Shown: one piece after another, positions 44,948 through 56,580 of the stretch
How the letters are laid out: every line of letters starts with the position of its first letter
Numbering within the stretch: position 1 is the stretch's first letter
From: Telopea speciosissima
Lineage: Eukaryota; Streptophyta; Magnoliopsida; Proteales; Proteaceae
Direction of reading: 5' to 3'
DNA length: 64,000 nucleotides
Assembly: GCF_018873765.1 (NCBI RefSeq)
Contig: NC_057922.1
Location: 9,437,563 to 9,501,562 of the forward strand
Position numbers and translations under genes: made by a program
Notes under the pieces: generated by a model
Database searches by the model: none
What the model was told of the DNA's origin: nothing
Seen by the model: the letters and a program-made list of their open reading frames with translations, nothing else

Positions 44948-46138
44948 ATTCCGCACCATACACCATAGCTGGTCGTTATGATTGCCCTATAAAATTTTCC
45001 TTTCAGCTTTAAAGGAAACCGTCGATCACACAGCACTCCGGATGCACCTCTCTATTTCAGCCATCCTACTTTAATTCACTGTGAAACATCATCCTGTATA
45101 TAACCTTCTTTACTTAATACTTATGACTGATCCCAGATACCTAAAATTACAAAAATACCATCCTTAACGAATATTCATTTTCCCATCTCCACCCTTCAAC
45201 ATCCTAGCAATCAACCACACTAACATAACCACCACCTCTGCACCTCAGCCACCACAATAAAAGGGTCCCATTGAAGCACAACTTACCAATTAGAAAGACA
45301 CAGAGAACACAAATGTGGAAAGCAAAAGAAAAATACATGAATGATGAATCAAACGGGTGGGATTCTTTTCCCATGTTTATATACACAATCAGAACAAGAA
45401 AATGGCAATATGAAGTAAAAACCTAGAAATGGTAGTATATATAGAATTATGGATGGTAAAATCACTTGGACTCTCTAATGCTCCAAGTACAAAAATAAGG
45501 CTAACGAATCAGGTTTTCACATCCTCAAATTTGCAGGTTTGTTTAGACTACTAAATTGCTTAAACAAAAACCTTACCTACAACACTATTTAGGAGTATCT
45601 ACAGCACTTCAGTAACAGGAGTGTCTGGCTTGGAAGAAAAAACCTTAGGATTTCTTTGGTTCCTTGAGAACCAAAAATTGCTGGAGCCTGGGGAAGATAT
45701 GATAACATAAGGGTAGGTGGGGTCAATCAGGCATGGATAAGTTAGCAATATCATTGAATTGATCTAATCCTCATGATAAATAAGAAATCAAATCTCCACC
45801 TAGTATAAAAGAAACACTGGGCTAGTCACCATACCTGAAATTATTACAATATAGCTTAAATTGAGGCAAGTTCGGATTCCCCCAAAGTCAAAATGCAGCA
45901 TTAACAAACTAAAAGAAAAAAAGAACTAAGTCTTGATTTATCATGTGCATAGATAGTTCCAAAGGCATCTATGTAGACAAGCCCAAGGTAAATTCAATAC
46001 AAGATCGTTCAACACTCATGTCAATTATATGAATCAGAAAGGACATCAATGAGCAGAAAACATACCCAGAAACCACAACAAAGGAATAAACAAAACAGGA
46101 AAAATCAAAGTACAATAAGAAAAAACCCCAGAGAGTAA
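44948..46138. other. No gene seen
   Basis: AT-rich sequence between the chromovirus and the PAG1 remnant. I searched the minus strand for the next PAG1 exon (the GLAADGRQIVSRA region) and did not find it. Only short unassignable ORFs occur. Confidence 0.5.
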
Positions 46139-46541
46139 CATTCCTGAATGACGATGAACAGAGTGGATTTTCCGATTCACACCAGGTAACATCATCTTCG
46201 ACATTATGAACTCTCCACACCCTAAACCCACATTCAAACTGAAAATGAGCAAAAACCTAACGAAAAGAGTAAATGAAATAAACCTGATTCAGAGAAACTT
46301 AACCATAACAATCCCATCTTTGCATTTGATGCCGACAATAGTTCTGTTAACAAAATTAAACATTTTAAGAGAAAGGAGTAGGAAAAGAAAACCAAGAAAG
46401 AAAGAAAAAATTTAGAGAACTGGAGATAGAGTAATACCTGCTGTTATCGATGTCTTGGGCTGCGTATTCAATTTGACAAGCGTGGAAATCTGGAGAGATA
46501 GTAGTGACTCAGAGGTCATAACCAGTTCCAATGATACTCAT
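46139..46541 (-). pseudogene. PAG1: Proteasome subunit alpha type-3 remnant, exons 1 and 2
   Basis: Exon 1 (46438-46541) opens MSIIGTGYDL, meets TGA at 46509-46511 where Ser (TCA) is expected, then continues VTTISPDFHACQIEYAAQDIDNS to a GT donor. Exon 2 (about 46139-46238, after TTTTCAG) carries SKMMLPGVNRKIHSVHRHSGM, diagnostic for 20S alpha-3, but a 1-nt deletion at GGTGTGGAGAG breaks the frame before it. The exon 2 start is eroded and its donor damaged. Later exons are absent nearby. Because the intron survives, this is a decayed genomic duplicate and not a retrocopy. Intact alpha-3 forms part of the outer ring of the 20S core, the same particle as the PBC1 product. Confidence 0.88.
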
Positions 46542-47096
46542 CTTTTAACTCATCTTGCCCTAGGTTAGACAAGCAATCGTATACCCAAGCATCATCAGAT
46601 TCAATAAGATTATAAACAAGCTACATTGAAACATAAAATATTTAGTTTTAACAATATAGAATATGATAAGCATGTTTCAACGAAGAAAAATAAAATCCTG
46701 ATTAGCATATGACTAGAACAGAAAAGTAGTGAATCCTTGGTGATTGCCAGCAAGGTTGACAACTGTGAAATACCAATCATAAGATGAAACAATAATAGGA
46801 TGATGCCCAAAAACAAGATGATGAAGATGAAGATGACAAAAAATATAATGATGATGATGAGAGAGAGAAAAAAATGATGGAATAAGAAGCTCAGAACAGC
46901 TGAATCAAACAATTATCACAGATTCGAAGGCAAAAAGCAACAGCACCATAGAAGCTAAATAATGAAATAACACCAACAAGCTAGAAAGATTGACAGAGTG
47001 GCTTGGAGACCCATACTCAGACTTGAATATGCTTAACACAAAAAAAAATGATGCCTCCTCAGAATCCTACTTCAATTGCAAATAGTAGAGAAAAGG

Positions 47097-47941
47097 TGAT
47101 GTAGATCGAAGCATGAAGAAGAGAAGGATCAAAATAGAATTCAGAAAAAGTTACTGTTCACGTGAACAGTACCCAGTTACTGTTCATGTGGTACTATTCA
47201 CGTGAACAATGGTGTGGACCCCATAGGGACAGCTGGGCAAGCTTATGCTGGTTTGTTGTGAGAAGCCCTAGTGGAGGTAGGTGGGATGCCTTCTGTATAG
47301 TAGGTGAGATACCTACATATCCTCCTCATTATTTTTCCTTTGTTCCTATTTTCATTGTGCTGCGATACCCAACCCCTGTTCTTCAACATCATGGCAAACA
47401 TCCAGGTAATACAGTACTGTTTTAATGTTTGTCTAATTGATATTACCGTCCTTCATTCCGTTAATCTGTTGTGAAGTTTTCTGCTCAGTTCTGTGTCTGC
47501 AATATGATTGTTTGACAGCTTTCAAGTCTGTGTTTTCTCCCTCTGGTTTCTACGGATCCGGCCATTGGATTACTAGAAATTTTTAATATGTTATTCAGCC
47601 CCTAGTCAGTTCCCTTCGATCCTGGTTTGGGATCCATCAGATTGCAGGATTGAAGGTTGCATTAGTTTTTCCTTAACCTTCTAATTTTGTTTCCTTGACT
47701 TTTTAATTCTTCTACTTTTTGTTTCTCTCTATCCAACCAGTGGAAGAACCTAGGATATTAGCTACAACTTCAGCACTAATAGATCATCCTTCGGTTATAA
47801 TGTCAGCCCATCCATTGGTTTTCTCTCAAGTTATTAACTCTTCCATATTCTGTCCAAGTATTCTGCTATTTGGTCATTACGATTCTGGTCTATTGTAGGT
47901 GTGTTAGTGTTGATCGTTTTCAGCCTAGCACTTCTACATTA
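47097..47941 (+). mobile_element. Solo LTR, 845 bp, target duplication AAAGG
   Basis: It starts TGATGTAGATCGAAGCATGAAG and ends CACTTCTACATTA. AAAGG flanks both sides (47092-47096 and 47942-47946). Near its start TTACTGTTCACGTGAACAGT forms a perfect dyad that recurs twice. It belongs to the family at 36228. Confidence 0.85.
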
Positions 47942-48746
47942 AAAGGATTAATACGAGAAGCTTGATACAATTGATTTCAGTGAACACCAAACTTTTGGAT
48001 AGGTATCTTACATGTTAACTGAATTCTTTGTGGTTAAAGAGTCTAGTGGTCACACTGATCACTCATGGGGTGTAGTCAACATATTGGATGAAGAAATAGT
48101 TGAATGCCACCATAATGAATATCACCAAACTGATAAGCAACAACGGAAATCACTTACAAAACACTAGATATCTGAGTCGTACAAGAGTTATATAAGTTAC
48201 TGGTAAGAGTAAGAGAAAAACGAATAGAACCATGGTGTACGAATGGTGAATTGTGATTCAATCAATGATGACAGTGAAAGGGAATTCCTGCTTCAGTTCT
48301 GTTCCCTGAAGATAGAAGGGGGCAAAGGAGATAGAAGGATAGATCAAATTCTGCTTGACTTTACTTCACTGTGACAATTTATCAAACAATGACTTTGTTA
48401 TCAAATGATTGAACAACCAGTTTGTATCATGAAATTTTGAGCTGAGATTTGAATTTCTATAGCCCATGTATGAGTATGACATTATCCTCCAAATGAGTAC
48501 GTTTCACCACAACACCCCTCCCCCCCAACCAATAATAATAGATGAACTTCAGATTGCACTAAGTATAGTAATATTTTTTTCGGTGCAACACTAAGCATAA
48601 TACTAGGATGAACAGATTTTGAAGCACCGTACTTGAAACTTATAACCTTGCTCTTTTGCGGTCCAGGCTTATAATTTTTGAAAACTTCAATTAAAAATGA
48701 ATTAACATCCCAAGAGTAAAAGAGTAACATAGAGCGTAAAATTGAA

Positions 48747-48920
48747 GGGAAAAAAAAGAGGGCTTACCTAGTACACGAGGCTCCTGCCGCTGTGGGGTCT
48801 GGGGAGGTTCATTATGTACGCAGCCTTACCCATGCTTCGTGGAGAGGCTGTTTCTTGACTCGAACCCGCAACCACTAGGTCACAATGGCGCAACCCTACC
48901 GTTGCGCCAAGGTCCACCCT
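48747..48920 (-). mobile_element. Au-like SINE, full length, 19-bp target duplication
   Basis: On the minus strand box A reads CTTGGCGCAACGGTAGGGTTG and box B reads GCGGGTTCGAGTC. The body GGGTAAGGCTGCGTACATAA and CAGCGGCAGGAGCCTCGTGT is followed by ACTAGGTAAGCC. CATAGAGC(G/A)TAAAATTGAA flanks both sides (48728-48746 and 48921-48939). Confidence 0.92.
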
Positions 48921-49356
48921 CATAGAGCATAAAATTGAAAGCCAAAGACAAATAAATTGCATCTAACCCAGCTAACCTGGATACAACTCAGAGGAATGGC
49001 TCCCAATCAATGCCTTTCGATGCCTTCAAAGCCACATCTTCAGTCTCTCCACGACAAATGTCATCTCAGGGGATTAATTTACTCAGGAAACCAAATTCAA
49101 CACAATCAGAATTCAGAACCATCTTCCCACAAATTTCCACTGTCCAGGAAAGCCTGACCCATTCAAAACTAATCTCCTCATCGCCTCAATAAACCAACAT
49201 ACACCCACTAGGCCACAATCCCCAGCATTCCTTCCCTCTCAAAAATTGAAACCCCAAAACTCAAAACCCATTTAAGCACCCACAGAATTCAAACCTGGGG
49301 AATCAAAAGCAAGAGAAGTGTAAAAAGAAAGCAAAGATAAGAGAGAGTGAACAAAC

Positions 49357-49600
49357 CTGGACTCTTGAGCATTAAAGCCACGGCATTGAAAACCTTGGGG
49401 ATAGGGTTGCCTGAGATGATATGATCTTTGATATCCAGTTCTGTGCTTTGAAGAGCAAGATTTCAACCTCGCTCTCGTTAGTTGGCTCCTCTGATTCCGC
49501 CAGTGGTTGCTGCGAATCCGTGGCCTCCTCTGTTTTCACCGGTACCAGTGATTTCTCTAGCTTTTGTTCAGAGAGGAATAGCTGAGTTCTCTATTTATAT
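49357..49600 (-). other. Possible first exon with TATA box, gene not recognised
   Basis: A TATA box (ATATAAATAG on the minus strand, 49592-49600) is followed by a coding-like stretch, KLEKSLVPVKTEEATDSQQP to EILLFKAQ. In another frame it continues IKDHIISGNPIPKVFNAVAL up to a CCAG|GTTTG donor at 49357. Joining the two frames would need one extra base near 49440, and there is no in-frame ATG at the start. It may be a 5' UTR exon, or a decayed coding exon of a gene I cannot name. No downstream exons were found. Confidence 0.3.
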
Positions 49601-52600
49601 GGTCTCAAAGTTCCAGGTAAAATAAGTCTCGTCCTCTCTGATGTGTGTTTATAAGTGTGGCAGGGGGAGCGGAAGAAGACTAACAATGCTTGTCTCTGCA
49701 AAATGGAAGAGATCAAGGATGTGGAGAGACAGAGAGAGAGAGGGAGTGCTGGGTTTGGTGAAATGGAGACGGGAAAAAGGGAGAGATAGGAGAAGAGAGA
49801 TTACAGGGGTCGATCCAATTTGTTCCATCACTTTTGTTTATGAACAAAACAAATTTAAATTTGTTCTCTTGTTTCTCAACATTTATGTTCAAGTTGTCTG
49901 GCTCATTATAAAAGAAGAAGAAAAAATGAACCGGAGTTATCAAACACGTTTCTATTCTTTTATTGTTCCAAAGGAACCAAAGAAGTAAAGAACAACAGCA
50001 GTACTTTAAAATAACGTTACCAAACAGACCTTTAATTTCCTTTTCTCTTTGTACATCCCTTAATCTAAACCACAAATTTCAACTTCCCTTACTCCTCACA
50101 ACTACAGAAAGGAAAAGATGGGCATGGGAGTTTGTGAGGACTAATAAACCCAGTTCCAATAAATCCAATGAATCTTAAACCAAGTTTTTAGCCAGAGCAT
50201 CAGATGGGTGTTTAAAGTAACAAAAAATAAGGCCCTAAATAGAGTAAAATGGTAGAACAGGATTTGTGGAGCTAAAAGGTTTTTAGAAAGTACAATATCC
50301 ATCGCTACATCAGATGGCAGAGAGGTAAGCTTCTCCTGCTCTGGAGAGGACCCATGGTGTTCACGACACACACAGTGATAAAATCTGTTCAATGTAAACC
50401 CAAGGAAGAAGTGAAGAGTCTTCTCTTGAAAAATTATAGGAAAACCTGCAAAAGAATTTACATGCTTCAGTCCCTATCTTCCCACTGTCTTCAGAGTAAC
50501 ATCCCTTCTCTTTCTAAGCAGGGCATCTACCCCTGAAAAAAATTGAATAAAAAATGCCTTAGCATTGATAGAGAACCTATATTTCAAAACTTAGAATGTA
50601 GATTTAGAATTGATTTAGTTTCAAAACAAGGGAACCTACTGTACCAAAACAACATCATCCCCGATGGTGTCACTAATGGGTACAGAGGGGCCATTATTGG
50701 ACAAGGGAACAGAAATGCTAATCACATTACCAACTTATACCGATTCAATTATCTGATGGACTTCAACTCAAAGCATGAAGTTACAATGACCATGGGAGTC
50801 ACAGAATTTCCATTTGAAAGGATTTTGGAGTTGATGATAGATAACTGCTTCACTGATCCCCTTGTCCATAACAGCTGAAGCGGTGCAAGGAGGAAATAAG
50901 GAACAGAGTCATACAACCCAAGGTTCAGACTCAAAAACAAAAAAACAAAAATCAGACTGTCAACAACAGTTTAAACCATAAATGACAAAGCACAGAAACA
51001 GAAAAAGGGGGAACCAAAATCATATTGGAAGACGCCAATCACAATTTGCTGAAATTCAGTGGGTGAGGGGAGGGAACCAGAACCAGAACCCAAAAAAAAC
51101 AGAGGAGAAAGAGAAAATTAAGTTTGAGAATAAATAGAAAATATACGTGAATGAATGAAAGTGTCTATGTAAGGATTCACAGATCGGTAGCGTATTTCAT
51201 TCATTCCTGGGCAATCCAGAGCACTAGAATGAATGATCCAGAAAGAAAAAATAAATAAATAATGAGGACTGGACATCCAGTCTCATCTCAGATCAGGATC
51301 ATTCCAGCCCCATATCAATCTGGATCAGGCAATCCGAACGAAATGATGCAGATATTTAAAATCATGTGTCCATGTGTTCTCTTGCATGGATGAGCATTTT
51401 CCATAATAATGGTAACCTTGGTTTTTACTACTAGTCCCTAGACAAAGTGGAGCTGTAGAGTTGCTTACTGGTAATGACTGAGAATAGAAGCTCGCACTTC
51501 ATATAAAAAACACCTAAGAAAGGTGAGTCTTCAACCAGAGCCTCATACTAATGTGGCCACGGAACGAAATTGGGTTCACAGGACCACTGAAGTACAGAGA
51601 GAACCAGAAGGTCCACTCCTCTAAAAGTGAAAATGAAAGAACCTGTTTATTCTAGCAAAAATAATAAAGTATTGACATTGGATGTACTTGCAGGCGTAAG
51701 AGAAGGGAACTTGGATCTCCACTACTTCGCCAGCAAGGGAGAGACAAACCATGGGAATGAGCTGACCCATCCAAGTCTTGACCCTCAAAAAAATTAAAGC
51801 TTGAGAGGAACCTGTCCCATAGGGATAGCTGACGGCAAGAACCACGGTGAGAATCAGAAGGCATAGTTGTCACGGCGACTAGGCGACCAAAGGCGTTGGA
51901 GAGGGTCCAAATTCAAGGCGACACCAACTAGGCAACCAAGGGGTCCAAGGCGCCTGGACGCCTAGGCGACGCCTTGACAACTAAGCAGAAGGTGTAGTGG
52001 ACATTTACCCTGAGCATTCACTCCATAACCTCTGGACAAACGTATGGATGGCAGAGGCAACAAGGTGGTCCACTGCCCTTTGGATGAGAGAGAGATGAGG
52101 TCCTCATCTTCACAAAATTCAACCAGGAGAAACAAACAGTGAACTGTTCAACAGAAACCTCAGACAAGACAACACCACAATGTAAATTTGACTATATGAA
52201 ATGGGTAAAGAAGAAAAGGAAAAAGGAACACCAGACCAAAAGTACAAAGAAGTGACTCAATCCTTTTCTGTAGTTCATAGATAATCCAAGTACTTTAATA
52301 AAACTGGACTACAGAAAGGGGTGAAGATAATTTGGAGTTATCCCTTTTTAAAGATTAATTTAGACAAATTTAATTTATAAAGAAGATAGCTCTAAGTCAT
52401 TCTCCAGCCCAGCTTTTCTCCATGTGCAATTGTGCATAGCCCTTATTTCTCTGAAAAACAAGGAAGTAGCTAAAAGGATAAGTTGAATGCTCCTCAAGAT
52501 CATCACATAAAGGAATTTTTTTAAGTTTCATATACCAAAACTTACATAATAATCACAAACAAGCATTCATATGTGGACATGCTGAATTTTAATTATGAAT

Positions 52601-55074
52601 GATGATTGACAGAGTATGAAATCCTTCAATAATATTTGGAGTAAAAAATCAAAAATAAAATGGAATTTTTTTAAGTTTCATGTTCCTGTGGTTTGGCACT
52701 ATCTGATGTTTCTGACTTGTTCCAAGGCAATTCTCATGCATGAAAGTTGAAACCATAAAATGGCATTTTTGCATGCAAATTTCTATTGGATAACTAACAT
52801 CTCAGTAAAGCCCCAAATCTTCAGTCCAGGTTTTACAAAGATTGATCACAAAAGATAAAGTTTCCAGTAACAAGAAAATGATACTAGGAACCTGCAGTAA
52901 AAAACTTCCAATGGATTCTTTGCTATTGAATCAGTAAAATGAAGATAAAGGCCTAGACGGCAATGGAAATTCTCTCTTTGAACATTAAAAAGGTTACAAA
53001 AGGGTACAAAACCTTGCATCAACTATTTATTGACCACATGAAGCCAAAACCTCTGTACGGCACTCCAGACAGGAAGCCATCAACTCATGAATTAAAAAAT
53101 TGACATATTCTGAATGAACTGCAGCAAGAATTTAGATAGTCCACATGTTCCATACCCCTTCTGACATTCCAGACAGCTATTTAAATTTTACTTCATTACC
53201 AAGTGATGATAGGAGGAAGATATAGTAAATTAAAGTGCCCTGATAAATTATCCAAATTCTGTAAGGGCCCTTATTGAGTGACCTGTTTCAGGTTCAAACC
53301 TGTTAGCACAACGTTTGAGTTATAGACTCCACCAAAACAGGCTATTCTGGTGCCAAAATGGAAATATAAAGTCACCAAAGACTTGCACCTTCCAAGCAGC
53401 AACTCAAGCTTCTGGAAAAACCTGCAGAAATGGGTCAGATGATAGAATCAGTCAACAGCTTGTAGTTGTAGATTTATTTAATCACTTGGAAGATCTGATA
53501 TGTTCGAATAATTAAACTAAAGATTATACATGTCCAGGACCGCATGGTCTACAGTAAATCTGCATTTAGGGCAACTCAATGTGACCACTAAAATATCAAT
53601 ACATAAAGGATCGAGTTTTCCTTAAGCCACAGAGGAGGAATTCCTTCACTAATGGCCATCATTCACTTGGATGGGCATAGGGGACAGTGAAGGATATTTT
53701 TGACCTTCAACATATGGGGGACGGAGTAATGATGACAGTAGATTTGTGGGTGAACCCTTCACCGTGTATGAAAGAATACTTTCGCCATACATAAATTATC
53801 AAGGCTACACAAAAAGTCATAAACCCCATAATCATAAGATCATAACTGTAGAAAGAGTTCATGACTTTTGGAGAATAAGATATTAAACGCTCATAGCCAA
53901 AATGCTTAAGTGTGTCTTCCACTTGTTTGAATAGGTACATTTCCTTCTCTTCCACATGCATAAACAATTCTCTCTTTTTCCTGATACTCTTGGAGGAAGA
54001 TCATTTTAAGTAATATAAGACCCTTATATGTATCAGATGTTGAATGTTAAAATACCTTTACCATTCCATGGTTACACCCAAGGGATTGTGATTTAGTACA
54101 CGTTGGGTTTAAAGCTCCAGGGCCCAAGAATTTGGAAGAGAAGGTGAAAAGAGCAGCTAAGATTGACAATTTAGAATTCCGGCAGTGAGATCTCGGTAAA
54201 CCTGGAGAGAAGGTAATAGAATATGATACGTTCCATGGGAAAAAAAGGAATTAGTGCTAGGGTTATACCAGGGACAGTAGCATAATGACGTTTACAAAAT
54301 AGAAGAAAATAAGAAAGAAGATGAGATTTGTAATGTTAATAGGCCCAAGAACAGTACCCATCCATAAGGTGCACCTACACAGTACACACAACGAGGGTTT
54401 GACACACAAGGAAGCTCTGACACACCAAACTCAACTTTATTTCATCATGCTACCATAGGACAACTGACTTGTGTTTAAGGCCTACTAAATATGTTTGGAG
54501 CAGACAACTCAAGTCCTTACTCTAACCAGGGTTACTTAGTGCTTCTTTACTGATAACTACGAGTCCTCTTGAATCTTAGTTAAACTTTCCTTGCGCAATA
54601 AAATAAACCAGCACAAAACCAATTACTTGTGATAAGGTTTAGTTTAGCTGAGTTGAGTAAGTACAAGATAGACCCACTTTTACCCCAACAACTACTAAAC
54701 TTGAACCTCAAGAACCCTAAACCATTTCCCCAGTATCAGAACTGCTACAATCGAGTGAGACAAAATTAAAATCAACCAAGAAAATAAAGATAAACAAGAC
54801 TTTTATGGTAATCTATGCTTCCAAAGTGGCTGGTTTGTGAAGCCCACAACAGTGCAAAACAATCTTATATTTTTTCCACTAGAATCCAGGTTTCTGGAGC
54901 TGCATCAGATTGTTTCTTAAGGTTCATCTAAGGGCAATAAGATAATATTTTCATCAGTTACAAAGCATTTGGCTCCAAATGCTAAGCCATTTTTTTAACC
55001 AATTTAAATTTCTTCTTTGGTCACAAATGGTGAAACTATTTATTGAGAATAAGATAGATAGGTATAAAGAGGTA
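49601..55074. other. Long stretch without a supportable gene
   Basis: Apart from the MITE at 51862 I see only short ORFs. The longest (50543-50878 plus; 53707-53967 minus, the latter with a hydrophobic segment LMIMGFMTFCVALIIYVW) have no recognisable domain, flanking exons or repeats. GA-rich runs near 49725 and 46400 produce spurious low-complexity frames. Confidence 0.5.
51862..51985. mobile_element. hAT-like MITE, 124 bp, same family as 21796 and 22832
   Basis: It starts CATAGTTGTCACGGCGACTA and ends GGCGACGCCTTGACAACTAAG. CAGAAGG repeats on both sides (51854-51860 and 51986-51992), consistent with an 8-bp duplication after one change. The interior GGCGACACCAACTAGG resembles the 104-bp copy in inverted order. 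Confidence 0.8.
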
Positions 55075-55333
55075 GCGAGACTGACCGCTGGAAAGTGAAA
55101 GTCGTTTCGTTTAGTATGAGATCGCTTCACATCTCGCGGTGCTTAAACCTCTCGCCCAGGGAAGAAGGAAGATTCAATAGATTCAGCGGCCCTGACAGGC
55201 CCCCTCAATTAAAGAAAAAAGTATGCCATTCCCTTAAGTTGACGTATAGTGCGACTTCTCAGACATATTGGGTCATATGGGATTACCCCGTTCTCTCCCA
55301 AGATCAAGTTGGAGTTTGGAGCCAAACCCCCTC

Positions 55334-55472
55334 GGATGATCAGCCACACTGGGACTTTGACTCCTACGGGAGGCAGCAGTGGGGAATTTTCCGCAATGGG
55401 CGAAAGCCTGATGGAGCAATGCCGCGTGGAGAAAGAAGCCCCACGGGTTGTAAACTTCTTTTCCCGGAGAAG
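55334..55472 (+). pseudogene. rrn16: Plastid 16S rRNA fragment
   Basis: GGATGATCAGCCACACTGGG, CTCCTACGGGAGGCAGCAGT, GGGGAATTTTCCGCAATGGG, GCAATGCCGCGTGGAG and CTTCTTTTCCCGGAGAAG match the plastid 16S helix region near position 300-420. The stretch between CACTGGGACT and ACTCCTACGG, normally carrying GAGACACGGCCCAG, is deleted. TTTTCCGCAATGGGCGAAAG separates it from mitochondrial 18S. It is a dead fragment. Confidence 0.92.
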
Positions 55473-55734
55473 CTTATTCGCAAAAAGCCTTGTTCTATGG
55501 AAGATCTATCTCGTGTCTGGTACTGTATGGTTCCACTCTGCAAGAACTCCGAATCATTCTCTTGAAGCTCATCCTCTTTATGATAAATGATCTGCTTGCC
55601 CCAAAATGACCTGGCCCAATAGGTAGGATCACGTAATCTCGAAGATTGTAATATATCAGCTATATGAAGACATGTGTGGGCCCTTCAAGCAGCAAATCCT
55701 TGTGGGCTACGTGAGGCTCAAATTTTCTTCAAAA

Positions 55735-55866
55735 AAAAAAAGAAATTTCTGGTCTTTGAAGATCCCGTCTGATGCTTCTTGGTCTTGGAGGAAGCTCCTA
55801 CAGGCGTCAGCTGTTGCTCGTGACATGGTTCTTCACTTGATAGGTGATGGATCGAACAGGAACTAA
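55735..55866 (+). mobile_element. L1-type LINE coding scrap inside the organellar mosaic
   Basis: The frame gives FWSLKIPSDASWSWRKLLQA then SAVARDMVLHLIGDGSN, the conserved region after the reverse transcriptase of plant L1 elements. The related SDASWAWAKRSS appears at 59420. It has neither poly-A tail nor target duplication here, so it looks like a joined fragment. Confidence 0.75.
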
Positions 55867-56286
55867 GACAGATGTAAGAAAGTGTGAACAAGGTCTTGAA
55901 ACAGTATGAGTACGGTCTGAAAACAGAAAACCAGGAAGGTCTTTCTAACTGAGGAACTCATCTAAGGGCAGACACACCTTTACCAGGTTTAAGAAATCTG
56001 ATCTACTCTAACGGGCACTCCAAAGTCCGTTCGAAGCAAGATTTCAGGCTACTGATATCCCTACCTTAACTGACTTACAGAGGCTAGGACTCGAGAGTAT
56101 TTTAGTCGGCCCGTCAATCTTCAAAACTTTTCCGATAGCTCCTGCAATAGATCTGAGGCATGATTCATTAAAGAAATTCAAAGGAAGATGAGGGAGAGAG
56201 ATCCACACCAGTGCCAATGCAGATTCAGTTGCTGGATTAAACCCAGGCGTCCAACGAAAGAAACAAGCCCATTAATGACCCAGATC

Positions 56287-56364
56287 TCCTTACAGCGTTT
56301 TATCTTTAGATTCTTTTTCACTTCGGAAGATGGTAAAAAGAATCAAAGATAAAATGCTGTAGGA
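56287..56364. repeat. Strong hairpin, 30-bp stem
   Basis: TTACAGCGTTTTATCTTTAG followed by ATTCTTTTT pairs with AAAAAGAATCAAAGATAAAA followed by TGCTGTAG across a 16-nt loop. It joins directly to the truncated rpl2 end, so it may be an organellar 3'-end stem or a junction product. Confidence 0.8.
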
Positions 56365-56369
56365 GAGGG

Positions 56370-56505
56370 TTTTTTTCTACCAATTGGGGCTCTCCCTTCA
56401 CCACCCCCGTGAGGATGGTCTACAGGGTTCATAACTACTCCTCTTACTACAAGACGCTTGCGTAGCCAACACTTAGATCCGGCTCTACCCAAACTGTTTA
56501 CCCCA
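56370..56505 (-). pseudogene. rpl2: Plastid rpl2 fragment, C-terminal part
   Basis: The minus strand encodes [20 protein letters not shown] then [20 protein letters not shown] and GRKKP. That is the conserved near-C-terminal region of plastid ribosomal protein L2, including the universally conserved HPHGGGEGR around the peptidyl-transferase-associated His. The frame is open but both ends are missing. Confidence 0.93.
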
Positions 56506-56511
56506 ATATTA

Positions 56512-56580
56512 CAGAAATGTCACGAAATCCCCGCTCTTCGGGGATGTCCTCAGCGCCGAGGAACCTGTACTAGGGTGTAT
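56512..56580 (+). pseudogene. rps12: Plastid rps12 exon 1 fragment
   Basis: The sequence carries CCTCAGCGCCGAGGAACCTG then TACTAGGGTGTAT, which encodes [11 protein letters not shown], the end of plastid rps12 5' exon, followed by GTGTGACTCG, the start of the trans-spliced group II intron. One base is missing at TCCCCGCTC, which breaks the frame upstream. It lies head to head with the rpl2 piece. Confidence 0.9.

Noticed and set aside
47162..47425. Plus-strand 87-aa ORF
   Set aside because: Wholly inside the solo LTR at 47097-47941.
50543..50878. Plus-strand 111-aa ORF
   Set aside because: No recognisable motif or splice context; length is within chance for this AT-rich region.
53707..53967. 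Minus-strand ORF with a hydrophobic segment
   Set aside because: One possible membrane helix, but no family, no neighbouring exons and no promoter signal; likely chance.
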